The position numbers and the translations under genes are program-made. Source: JAWCLZ01 sp037443105 (GTDB lineage: Archaea > Halobacteriota > JAWCLZ01). From it: 38,790 nt of DNA. The stretch spans positions 1-38,790 of the forward strand of contig JBBIOZ010000003.1 in assembly GCA_037443105.1 (NCBI GenBank), read 5' to 3'. The notes beneath the pieces are model-generated. The model had not been told where the DNA came from, ran no database searches, and saw nothing but the letters and a program-made list of their open reading frames with translations. Below are positions 1 through 6,601 of this stretch, one piece after another. Within the stretch, counting starts at the first letter, position 1; the number at the start of each line of letters is the position of its first letter.

Positions 1-30
1 ATTATTTTATTCTTAATAATTTTTCAATAG

Positions 31-41
31 ATTTATAGTAT
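31..41 (+). promoter_or_regulatory. Probable TATA box of the first gene
   Basis: ATTTATAGTAT lies 38-48 nt before the ATG at 79. A GGGAG Shine-Dalgarno-like stretch at 69-73 sits 5 nt before that ATG. The arrangement fits an archaeal promoter with a short leader. It rests on pattern alone. Confidence 0.4.
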
Positions 42-78
42 AGAATAACATTTTAGTGTTTAAAGTGCGGGAGTTTAA

Positions 79-765
79 ATGCCCAGCATATTAACTAATA
101 AATATACAACTGATACTAAGAAGAAAATTTTGGAGCACTTGCTTTTCGAGGATATGAGTACTATCAAGCTGTCAAAGCTCCTAGGGATAAGAGAATTTGC
201 AATCCGCCGCCATCTCGATTTCATGGAGAAGGAAGGCATGGTGACCTTCACCTTTAAACAAATTGGGATGGGGAGACCAAAGAAAATATATTCCCTCACT
301 GATAAGGCAAGGGATTCTTTTGTGAAGCGCTATTCCTTAATGGCTACATTGCTTTTGACAAAGATAATTGAGCGCAGTGGAAGGGAATATGCTAGAACAA
401 TCATGGAAGATGTATCTGATGAGATAGTAAAGTATTATAAATTTAAAGAGGGCAGCCTTGAGGAAAGAATAAAGGCATTTACAGATTTTTTAAATGAATT
501 CGGCTGGTATGCTTCATACTCAAAGGAAGAAGATGGCAGCTACGTGCTTTTAAAGCGCAATTGCGTATTCTGGGATTTAGCCAAGCAATATGAAGATATA
601 GTTTGCGAAGTGGAGCTAAAAACGACCGTTAAAATTCTCGGGAATGTCACATTAATTCGAGCTTTGTGCTTAGCAAAAGGAGATAAAATGTGTAAATATA
701 TTTTAATGCCACTTAAGCCGGAGGTAGCGAGTAGCCAACAGGCAGCAAAAGATTTTTTATCATAG
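79..765 (+). CDS. SufR-like ArsR/DeoR-type HTH regulator with a C-terminal four-Cys domain
   Basis: This is a 228-residue predicted transcription regulator. Residues about 11-75 form a winged helix, with the recognition region near LSKLLGIREFAIRRHL followed by a wing containing GRPKK, as in COG2345/SufR proteins. The C-terminal half has four cysteines, C162-x13-C176-x20-C197-x7-C205, in a context (RNCVFWDLAKQYEDIVCE, then CLAKGDKMCKY) typical of regulators that bind an Fe-S cluster or metal. By analogy it would repress or activate Fe-S or redox genes, but no suf genes are in the window and the target is unknown. It has its own promoter. The ribosomal gene rps15 starts 39 nt after its stop. 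The family call is good; the ligand is inferred. Confidence 0.75.
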   Translation: MPSILTNKYTTDTKKKILEHLLFEDMSTIKLSKLLGIREFAIRRHLDFMEKEGMVTFTFKQIGMGRPKKIYSLTDKARDSFVKRYSLMATLLLTKIIERSGREYARTIMEDVSDEIVKYYKFKEGSLEERIKAFTDFLNEFGWYASYSKEEDGSYVLLKRNCVFWDLAKQYEDIVCEVELKTTVKILGNVTLIRALCLAKGDKMCKYILMPLKPEVASSQQAAKDFLS

Positions 766-804
766 AGGCCAATATTAAAGAAATTTATTGCTGGAGGAAT
801 TTAA

Positions 805-1257
805 TTGGCGAAGATGCATAGCACGGGAACCTCGAAGTCCTCGGGTGTAAATCGAAAGATGCCGCCTGAGTGGCTTACAATCTCGCCTATAGAGATTGAG
901 AAACTTGTTGTTAAACTGCGAACTCAAGGTTTATCCTCAAGTAAAATTGGCATTGTACTGCGAGATAAATATGGCGTGCCTAGTGTAGAGGTTGCAACTG
1001 GTAAAAAAATCACTCAAATCCTAAGGGAAAATAAAATGGCTCCTGAGATTCCTGAAGATCTTCAAAATCTCATTAAAAAAGCTCTTAGATTAAAGGCACA
1101 TCTTGCTAATTCTCCGAAGGACTTGCATAATAAAAGAGCTCTTCAAAATACTGAGTCGAAGATAAGAAGGCTTGTTCATTACTATCGCGAGGAAGGAGTA
1201 CTGCCCGCTGGCTGGGAGTATCGTCCTGAAATAGCCGAGCTGCTAGCGGCTAAGTAA
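805..1257 (+). CDS. rps15: 30S ribosomal protein uS15 (archaeal S15)
   Basis: This is the small-subunit ribosomal protein that binds the central domain of 16S rRNA. The 150 residues match the archaeal/eukaryotic long form: an N-terminal extension beginning MAKMHSTGTSKSSGVNRKMPPEW, then the S15 helices with LRLKAHLANSPKDLHNKRAL and SKIRRLVHYYREEGVLPAGWEY. The start is a TTG preceded by GGAGG at 793-797, at good spacing. The gene heads the cluster rps15-gan-pcc1, an order conserved in many Archaea. The next gene starts 10 nt downstream, so the two are co-transcribed. Confidence 0.96.
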   Translation: MAKMHSTGTSKSSGVNRKMPPEWLTISPIEIEKLVVKLRTQGLSSSKIGIVLRDKYGVPSVEVATGKKITQILRENKMAPEIPEDLQNLIKKALRLKAHLANSPKDLHNKRALQNTESKIRRLVHYYREEGVLPAGWEYRPEIAELLAAK

Positions 1258-1267
1258 AGAGGCAGAA

Positions 1268-2587
1268 ATGCTTGAGAGGCTCGATGCACTTGCTAAAGCT
1301 GCTGCTGAGAAAATCAAGGGCTTTGACTTCGCAAGAGTGCTCTCGCATCACGATGCAGATGGTATTACAGCTGCAGGTATAATCTGCTTCTCTCTACTTA
1401 GAAGGAAAATCCCATTTCAAGCAACTCTTTTAAGCAAACTCGATGAAGAAGCAGTGAAAGCTATCGATGGAAATGTCATTCTCTGCGATATGGGTAGCGG
1501 GCAGCTTAAGCTGCTTTCGCATTTAAAGAACGTTGTAATAATAGATCACCATAAACAAGTGAATGAGAATGAAAATTATAATTATCTGCAGGTGAATCCC
1601 CATCTAGCTGGCATTGATGGTGCTTTTGAACTATCTGCCAGCGGCACTGCTTATGCAATAGCTAGGCAGATAGATCCTGCAAATGTTGACCTCTCAGGCT
1701 TGGCTATAGTAGGCATCGTGGGTGATAAGCAGCAAATGATGGGTGCAAATAGAGATATCCTTGAAGAAGCATTGAAAAAAGGAGTGGTTTCAATTAAAAG
1801 AGATTTTTTATATGGCAATGGTGGCACTCTCAGGGAGATACTGGAATATAATTTTGAGCCATATCTAGAGATAACTGGCGATGTGCAGAAAATCGAAGAA
1901 TTTCTCCAGCAAATCAAACTCAAACCTAGTATGAGCTATAGGGATTTAAGCGAGGAGGAAAAAAGACGCTTTCTCAGCGCGCTTATGCTCAAAGTTATGA
2001 AGCGCGGCAGCGCTGAAGCTGTAGCAGAGTTAATCGGAGAAGTGTATATCTTGAATAAAGAGATATATCCTCAAGCTCTAGGCTTTGCAAATCTTTTAAA
2101 TGCATGTGGAAAGCTTGGGAAAACAGGCCTCGCGCTTTCTCTATGCTTGAGAGATAAAACGCAGATGGAGGAGGCTAAAAAATATCACCGGGAATATCAA
2201 AAAAGGGTAATAGCTGAATTAAAAGCCATTGAGGGGAAAATTAAGCAGCTGAAGGCAATTCAATATATTCAAATCAAAGATGCAGCTGTAACCAGCGCGG
2301 TATCTAGCTGCATAATGCGATATATCTCCCCAGAGCTACCTCTGCTTGTGCTTAGCGAGGAAGCAGGCAAGATCAAGGTCTCTGCTCGTGGCAGTAGAAA
2401 GCTAGTTGAAAATGGCTTGGACCTAGGAGTGGCGCTCAGGGAAGCAGCGAGGAGAGCTCAGGGGATAGGTGGCGGGCATAGCATTGCTTCAGGAGCATCG
2501 ATACCAAAGGGTATGGAAAAGATATTTATCCAAGCAGTTGAAGAAATTGTGACAGAGCAGTTAAAAATTAAAAAGGTTAAAACTTGA
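1268..2587 (+). CDS. RecJ-like DHH-family single-strand exonuclease (GAN, GINS-associated nuclease)
   Basis: This 439-residue DHH phosphoesterase is archaeal RecJ/GAN, which binds the GINS-MCM replicative helicase and is related to Cdc45. It degrades single-stranded DNA or processes RNA. Visible motifs are H27-H28-D29-x-D31 (SHHDADGITAAG), the DHH triad D93-H94-H95 (IIDHHKQ), an aspartate in the ILCDMGSG segment, and the DHHA1 GGGH motif at about residues 401-404 (GIGGGHSIASGASIP). All catalytic motifs look intact. It lies between rps15 and pcc1, its usual archaeal neighbourhood. Its stop codon overlaps the TTG start of pcc1 by 4 nt, which suggests translational coupling. Confidence 0.9.
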   Translation: MLERLDALAKAAAEKIKGFDFARVLSHHDADGITAAGIICFSLLRRKIPFQATLLSKLDEEAVKAIDGNVILCDMGSGQLKLLSHLKNVVIIDHHKQVNENENYNYLQVNPHLAGIDGAFELSASGTAYAIARQIDPANVDLSGLAIVGIVGDKQQMMGANRDILEEALKKGVVSIKRDFLYGNGGTLREILEYNFEPYLEITGDVQKIEEFLQQIKLKPSMSYRDLSEEEKRRFLSALMLKVMKRGSAEAVAELIGEVYILNKEIYPQALGFANLLNACGKLGKTGLALSLCLRDKTQMEEAKKYHREYQKRVIAELKAIEGKIKQLKAIQYIQIKDAAVTSAVSSCIMRYISPELPLLVLSEEAGKIKVSARGSRKLVENGLDLGVALREAARRAQGIGGGHSIASGASIPKGMEKIFIQAVEEIVTEQLKIKKVKT

Positions 2588-2811
2588 GATGCTATTGCAA
2601 AATCATAATTCCAAATATCTCTCCAATTATTGCAAAAGCAGTTGAGCCAGATAATCTGCCAAATATGCTCCTGAGCGTAAGCAAAGAATATATTATTACA
2701 GAGATAGAAGTGGATGAAATTGGCACATTGATTTCAACAATCGATGATTACCTAATGAATCTAAGGATTGCTGAGAGCTTGGTGGAAGCATGCAAGAGCA
2801 AGTTGAAATGA
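2584..2811 (+). CDS. pcc1: KEOPS complex subunit Pcc1
   Basis: This 75-residue protein fits the small dimeric Pcc1 subunit of KEOPS, the complex that makes threonylcarbamoyl-adenosine at position 37 of ANN-decoding tRNAs. The sequence alternates strands and helices. It has the typical VEPDNLP segment early on and a C-terminal LISTIDDYLMNLRIAE segment matching the Pcc1 pattern of a late strand and a dimerisation helix. The start is a TTG inside the gan stop region. Its 3' end overlaps serS2 (an ATGA at 2808-2811). The position after rps15-gan supports the call. The short length limits certainty from sequence alone. Confidence 0.85.
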   Translation: MRCYCKIIIPNISPIIAKAVEPDNLPNMLLSVSKEYIITEIEVDEIGTLISTIDDYLMNLRIAESLVEACKSKLK

Positions 2812-4307
2812 AGTTCTATCTCAAAGCAAACTATAAGTTAAGCGGAGAAGTAGAGCAGGTGAAGCAGGAGATAGAGGCATTGATCAAAGATGCCAATCAA
2901 AATCTACTGCAGAGAGGTGCTCCCAAGGGTAAGGGAGCGGTGATAACAAGCTTCAATTTGCGTGGGAAAAAGCTTGAACTTGAAATTATTTCAGGAAGAT
3001 ATGCGAGGGCGCACGATGCAATTCTCAGACTCCGAAAGCCACTTGCGGCGCTGCTTGGCCAACATCGTATTGGAATAAGAGGCATAGAGGTTGAGGTATT
3101 TACCATTCAAGTTAAAGCAGAGCGGCCTTTGAAAGAACTCAAAATTCCATTCATCAAGGAAATGAATTATAGCGATGGAAAAATATTGCTCTCCCTTAGC
3201 GTTGGAGAAGCTGAGCTTGAAAATCGAGTGCCTGATAGAATAATTAGCTTGCTTGAGGAAAAAATTGCTGCTCAGCTATACGGCGGCAAGGGCGAGCACT
3301 GGGAATTAATCTGGGATAGCGGTAAAAAGCAGCATTTCTTCGATGGAGATCCCACTGAGGAGATGATCAAGCGCTTCTGGATCAAGCGAGGCTCAAGCAG
3401 GGGTCAATGGATCTATGGCCCGCAAATAACTAAGCTATTCAGAGCCTTTGAGAGGATCGTTGAAAAAGAGATTTTGGATCCGCTTGGATATCGCGAGATG
3501 ATCTTCCCAAAGCTCGTAACTTGGGAAGTCTGGAAGCGATCCGGGCATTTGAAGGGATTATATCAAGGTGGCTTTGAGCCATACTTCATATGTCCACCGA
3601 AAACTAGAGACCCAGAGTTCTGGGAAGAAGTTGTGGATTACTATAAAGTAACAAATGAATTACCCCTTGATAAGATCAAGGAAAAACTTGATTTACCAAT
3701 CGGTGGAATGTGCTTTGCACAGTGCCCCCCATTCTGGGTATTCCTGCAAGGTGCCACTTTGCCGGATAAGATTTTACCGGTGAAGATCTTCGATCGCTCC
3801 GGTACTTCACATCGCTATGAGAGCGGAGGAATACATGGAATAGAGCGCTTGGATGAATTTCATAGAATTGAACTGGTATTCATTGGCACGCCGGAGCAGG
3901 TTGTGGAGCATTCAAAAGAATTGCAGGTATGCTATAAATATATTTTCAATGAAATCTTGGATCTTGAATGGCGCACTGCTTGGGTCACTCCTTGGTTCAT
4001 GGCGCAGGAGGGCTTAACTGGCGTGGCGGAGAAAAAAGAAGTTGGAACAATCGACTATGAAGGCTATCTGCCCTATAAGGCGAGCTATCTTGAATTTCAA
4101 AATCTCAGCGTAAATGGCGATAAGTATCCAAAGGGTTTCAATGTCAAGCTGCAGAGTGGAATGGAACTTTGGAGCGGCTGCTCTGGAATTGGGCTGGAGC
4201 GATGGGCTGCGGTTTTTCTTGCTCAGAAGGGCTTTGATACGCGGAACTGGCCTGAGAAATTCAGGAATATAGTGGGCGAGCTGCCTGAGGTATTCAAGTT
4301 CTTTTGA
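2790..4307 (+). CDS. serS: Type 2 (methanogenic) seryl-tRNA synthetase
   Basis: This enzyme charges tRNA-Ser (and tRNA-Sec) with serine. The 505 residues align throughout with the zinc-dependent type 2 SerRS of Methanosarcina barkeri. Shared blocks include GYREMIFPKLVTWEVW, the zinc-site cysteine in GGMCFAQCPPFW, GTSHRYESGGIHGIERLDEF (class II motif 2 region) and the motif 3 block SGCSGIGLERWAAVFLAQKG with the second Cys ligand. The N-terminal roughly 160-residue tRNA-binding domain specific to this type is present. The ATG at 2790 has GGTGG 4 nt upstream. An internal ATG at 2808 (MKFYLKANY) overlaps the pcc1 stop and fits the length of homologues, so either start is possible. This SerRS type is essentially limited to methanogens and close relatives, so it is the best taxonomic marker here. 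Confidence 0.97.
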   Translation: MQEQVEMKFYLKANYKLSGEVEQVKQEIEALIKDANQNLLQRGAPKGKGAVITSFNLRGKKLELEIISGRYARAHDAILRLRKPLAALLGQHRIGIRGIEVEVFTIQVKAERPLKELKIPFIKEMNYSDGKILLSLSVGEAELENRVPDRIISLLEEKIAAQLYGGKGEHWELIWDSGKKQHFFDGDPTEEMIKRFWIKRGSSRGQWIYGPQITKLFRAFERIVEKEILDPLGYREMIFPKLVTWEVWKRSGHLKGLYQGGFEPYFICPPKTRDPEFWEEVVDYYKVTNELPLDKIKEKLDLPIGGMCFAQCPPFWVFLQGATLPDKILPVKIFDRSGTSHRYESGGIHGIERLDEFHRIELVFIGTPEQVVEHSKELQVCYKYIFNEILDLEWRTAWVTPWFMAQEGLTGVAEKKEVGTIDYEGYLPYKASYLEFQNLSVNGDKYPKGFNVKLQSGMELWSGCSGIGLERWAAVFLAQKGFDTRNWPEKFRNIVGELPEVFKFF

Positions 4308-4457
4308 ATGTTGGGTTCGCTTAACTTTGCATCGCCTCTTTAGTATATGTAGGGTTCTTCTCCTTCTAGGCTATATGGCTTCGAATGCGATTATAGAGAT
4401 AAGGCGTGCAACCAGTTTAATAGGTGAAGCATTTTTATTGTCTCTCTTAATCTTATT

Positions 4458-4589
4458 TTAAGGTTTCATACCATCTCTCGATAATAGTTGCGAATATCTC
4501 AGAAACCAGTTGATATCCCAAACTACAATAGCTGTTCTCTCACGTTCAACAAAATCCCTATCATCAAACAACTCACAATACTCCAAGAA
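4458..4589 (-). pseudogene. Possible decayed ORF remnant (43 codons)
   Basis: On the minus strand a stop-free stretch reads FLEYCELFDDRDFVERERT and continues to SQLLSRDGMKP before a stop. It has no start codon of its own: a TAG precedes it immediately. The charged and aromatic composition looks like real protein rather than noise, but I do not recognise the family. It could be the C-terminal end of a lost gene. Confidence 0.25.
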
Positions 4590-4590
4590 C

Positions 4591-4632
4591 TAAGGTGTTC
4601 AATTTCCACCCCCAAATGGAATTGTAACCTTA
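4591..4632. repeat. 42-nt imperfect inverted repeat resembling a single CRISPR-type repeat
   Basis: The left arm TAAGGTGTTCAATTTCCA and the right arm TGGAATTGTAACCTTA pair over most of their length around a CCCCCAAA loop. The core, from GTTCAATTTCC to GGAATTGTAAC, has the GTT...AAC palindromic ends common in CRISPR repeats, but there is only one copy, so it is not an array. It could instead be a structured leader or a transposon end. Confidence 0.55.
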
Positions 4633-4680
4633 GGTTTTATAAAAAAACTAAAGTTAATACCAGCGAATGTTGGATGAATA

Positions 4681-4692
4681 GCTATATATAGC
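4681..4692 (+). promoter_or_regulatory. TATA box within a perfect 12-bp palindrome, promoter of rps3ae
   Basis: GCTATATATAGC is a perfect palindrome placed 39-50 nt before the TTG start at 4731. It provides a TATA element and leaves a short leader containing CTGGGGG before the start. Confidence 0.45.
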
Positions 4693-4730
4693 AAGAAGCT
4701 AAATCCATAGACTCATCTGGGGGAAATTAC

Positions 4731-5351
4731 TTGGTGAAGCGTGCTGCAAAAAAAGTCGAGGGCTGGAAAGCCAAGCAGTGGTACAATGTTCTAGCCCCAG
4801 AGCTATTCGGCAGAGCGAATATAGGTTCAACGCCAAGCGCTGATCCCAGCAAGCTCATAGGCAGAGTGATTGAAACCACGCTCGGCGAACTGATAAATGA
4901 CTGGTCGAAGCAGAATGTTAAAATGATGTTCAAGATAGAGAGTGTAGCTGGGGAAAACTGCAATACATCTTTCATCGGACACGAGTTAACCCGCGATTAT
5001 ATGCGCTCCTTGGTTAAGCGCAGGACTTCAAAGATAGATTCAAATGTTGTTGCCACCACGGTGGATGGCAAGAGAATAAGGGTTAAATCCTCCTGCTTTA
5101 CTACGAAGAGAGCACACCGTCCGCAGATTGAGGCTATTCGCAAGGTAATGGAGCGTGTCGTTTTGGAAAGAGCCAAGCTCTTAACCCTAGATCAATTTAT
5201 TCAAGAATTAATACTTGGGAAAGTTGCCTCGGATATCTACAAGGAAGCCAAGACAATTTATCCTCTGAGGAGAGTTGAAATTACTAAGTCAGAGATTGAG
5301 CCCGAGTTCAAAGCGGCTGAAGCAGCGAAGGAAGCAGCTGCAGCAAGTTAA
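4731..5351 (+). CDS. rps3ae: 30S ribosomal protein eS1 (S3Ae)
   Basis: This archaeal/eukaryotic small-subunit protein lies at the mRNA exit platform. The 206 residues fit the family: an N-terminal KKVEGWKAKQWYNVLAPELFG block, then GRVIETTLGELINDWSKQ, the central RDYMRSLVKRRTSKID segment, and FTTKRAHRPQIEAIRKVM, which is characteristic of S3Ae. The Ala/Glu-rich C-terminus is the usual tail. The start is TTG (4731), with GTG at 4734 as an alternative. In many archaea this gene follows rps15-gan-pcc1 directly. Here serS2 and a 423-nt spacer intervene, and the gene has its own promoter. Confidence 0.96.
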   Translation: MVKRAAKKVEGWKAKQWYNVLAPELFGRANIGSTPSADPSKLIGRVIETTLGELINDWSKQNVKMMFKIESVAGENCNTSFIGHELTRDYMRSLVKRRTSKIDSNVVATTVDGKRIRVKSSCFTTKRAHRPQIEAIRKVMERVVLERAKLLTLDQFIQELILGKVASDIYKEAKTIYPLRRVEITKSEIEPEFKAAEAAKEAAAAS

Positions 5352-5452
5352 GTATCTATAATAATGTTTAATTAATATAATTAAATATTAACTGCAATTT
5401 TATTCGAAGTTATGGAAAATGTATTATATTAATGCAGTTCTTTCTATCATAT
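5352..5452. promoter_or_regulatory. AT-rich spacer with the promoter of the membrane HTH gene
   Basis: TATTATATTA at 5422-5431 lies 22-31 nt before the ATG at 5453. That is the distance expected of a TATA box for a leaderless transcript starting at 5453. It argues against the earlier in-frame ATG at 5432, which would fall upstream of transcription start. Confidence 0.4.
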
Positions 5453-6058
5453 ATGGCTAGCGATGAAAGTGAGGGGGAGGAGTTTAAAAAACTTTTGATT
5501 TTGCCTTTGGGCGAGCAGTCTAAGAGGCTTACTCAAGTGATTTCCAATGAAACAGCCATGAAAATATTGGAGCTCCTCGCGGAATCTCCTCTCTCAACTT
5601 CTCAGATCTCTGAGCTCCTAAATCTGCCTATAACCACGGTGCAGTATAATATAGATAATTTGATGAATATCGGGCTGATCAAAATCGATAAAGTGAAGTA
5701 CAGTGAGAAGGGGCGGGAGGTAAAGATCTATGCACCTAGGCAAAAATTAATTGTACTGGTGCCTGAGAAAACTGATTCCTCAAATGTACTTGGAATCCTG
5801 AAGAAGTATATTGCGCTTCTATTTTTTGCCTTTGTCTCGGCTGGAGTTATCGAAATTTTAGCTCAAACTCAACCAGCTGCTCTCGCTCCCGCAAGAGAGG
5901 ATGCAGCAAAGGGTTTCGCGAGTGCTGTTCTTCAGGATACGTGGGGTCACTCAAGCTTGTGGTTTTTGCTCGGCTGCATTGTGATAATTTTGATTCTTGC
6001 AAGCTATGAATTTATATCCAAGCGCACCAATAGTTTATCTAATGAAAAAAGCAATTGA
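5453..6058 (+). CDS. Membrane-anchored ArsR-type winged-helix regulator
   Basis: This is about 201 residues from the ATG at 5453 (MASDESEGEEF); an ATG at 5432 would add seven residues. The N-terminal half is a winged helix: NETAMKILELLAESPLSTSQ, then ISELLNLPITTVQYNIDNL as recognition helix, then the wing region IKIDKVKYSEKGREVKIYAP. The C-terminal half has two hydrophobic segments, YIALLFFAFVSAGVIEILAQ and SSLWFLLGCIVIILILASYE, separated by a roughly 35-residue extracytoplasmic loop. Such membrane-tethered HTH proteins are common in methanogens and may sense envelope signals, but no target is known. The last 17 nt overlap the next gene, so the two are coupled. Confidence 0.7.
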   Translation: MASDESEGEEFKKLLILPLGEQSKRLTQVISNETAMKILELLAESPLSTSQISELLNLPITTVQYNIDNLMNIGLIKIDKVKYSEKGREVKIYAPRQKLIVLVPEKTDSSNVLGILKKYIALLFFAFVSAGVIEILAQTQPAALAPAREDAAKGFASAVLQDTWGHSSLWFLLGCIVIILILASYEFISKRTNSLSNEKSN

Positions 6059-6326
6059 TTTGAAGAAAGACTTCCCAGCTCTAGCTCGGGAACTTGAAGG
6101 CGATTTTGCTGAGCATAGCACTTGGATTCCAAAGGTTACAGATCATCTTCAGCGCTGCAAAAATGAGGATGAAGCGATTGAAATAATAAATTTTTTTGAG
6201 CAGCGCGGGGAAATTTCTCAGGAGTATGCTAGGGTGCTGCGCTTTATAGTGGTTAAAAAGGGGCTCAAAAGTTTTGGCTCTCGAAAACCAGGTGAATATG
6301 AAAAGCGGGGCATGAGCGAGGAATGA
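6042..6326 (+). CDS. DUF2095 family protein
   Basis: This is a 94-residue archaeal protein of unknown function. It starts MKKAIDLKKDFPALARELEG. The C-terminal half follows the DUF2095 pattern closely: a RC-x5-EAIEII block, then FFEQRGEISQEYA, then GLKSFGSRKPGEYEKRG. The ATG at 6042 is preferred over upstream starts because it gives the family's usual length and overlaps the regulator by only 17 nt. No catalytic motif is visible. Co-translation with a membrane HTH protein is the only functional hint. Confidence 0.75.
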   Translation: MKKAIDLKKDFPALARELEGDFAEHSTWIPKVTDHLQRCKNEDEAIEIINFFEQRGEISQEYARVLRFIVVKKGLKSFGSRKPGEYEKRGMSEE

Positions 6327-6417
6327 AGAAAATTTAGAAAAAAATTAAAAAAATCTTTAATAATTTGTTAAAAAATACAAAAAGGTATAAATATTATATT
6401 GATTATTATGATATTGG
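6327..6417. promoter_or_regulatory. A/T-rich spacer with a TATA box
   Basis: Runs of A and T after the DUF2095 stop could terminate transcription. TATAAATA at 6386-6393 is centred about 28 nt before the ATG at 6418, as expected for a leaderless gene. Confidence 0.4.
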
Positions 6418-6552
6418 ATGAGATCCACAAAAAATCTTGGCATTGCGATATGCGGCACGTGTAGATATCTCGTTAAAAATAGCCATCTCTGCAGATTTAA
6501 TGGCTACTGTGCAAAGAAATCCATGCTTCAATATATTGTCTCAAGAGTTTAG
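6418..6552 (+). CDS. Small four-cysteine (putative zinc-binding) protein, 44 residues
   Basis: This short reading frame runs from an ATG at 6418 to TAG at 6550-6552. It has a well-placed TATA box about 28 nt upstream, so it could be leaderless. It contains C12-x2-C15-x9-C25-x5-C31 (ICGTCRYLV, then LCRFNGYC) in a basic background, suggesting a single zinc site. I do not recognise a family. It occupies an otherwise empty gap between the DUF2095 gene and tiaS. The cysteine pattern plus the promoter make a real mini-protein plausible, but chance cannot be excluded without homologues. Confidence 0.45.
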   Translation: MRSTKNLGIAICGTCRYLVKNSHLCRFNGYCAKKSMLQYIVSRV

Positions 6553-6571
6553 CTCTCAGATAGAAATTAAC

Positions 6572-6579
6572 TTTTATAC
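6572..6579 (+). promoter_or_regulatory. TATA box of tiaS
   Basis: TTTTATAC lies 23-30 nt before the ATG at 6602. There is no Shine-Dalgarno sequence, which suggests a leaderless mRNA. Confidence 0.45.
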
Positions 6580-6601
6580 CTCTATCTCCTATTTTTCATA
6601 G

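Larger units (their letters stand above)
4308..4730. other. 423-nt gene-free stretch between serS and rps3ae
   Basis: I see no tRNA, rRNA or other recognisable stable RNA here. The stretch contains an open minus-strand scrap (4458-4589), a strong imperfect hairpin (4591-4632) and the promoter of rps3ae (palindromic TATA at 4681-4692). A plus-strand reading of 67 codons at 4488-4691 has atypical composition and no start signal, so I do not call it a gene. Confidence 0.6.

Noticed and set aside
4375..4461. A 28-codon frame starting MASNAIIEIRRATSLIG with a hydrophobic end
   Set aside because: Too short, no promoter or ribosome-binding signal, no recognisable family.
4591..4632. A CRISPR array
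   Set aside because: Only one repeat-like hairpin is present; no second copy or spacer series nearby.
4488..4691. A 67-codon plus-strand reading frame upstream of rps3ae
   Set aside because: Odd composition, no Shine-Dalgarno or TATA at the right place, and it runs through the hairpin and the rps3ae promoter; most likely chance.
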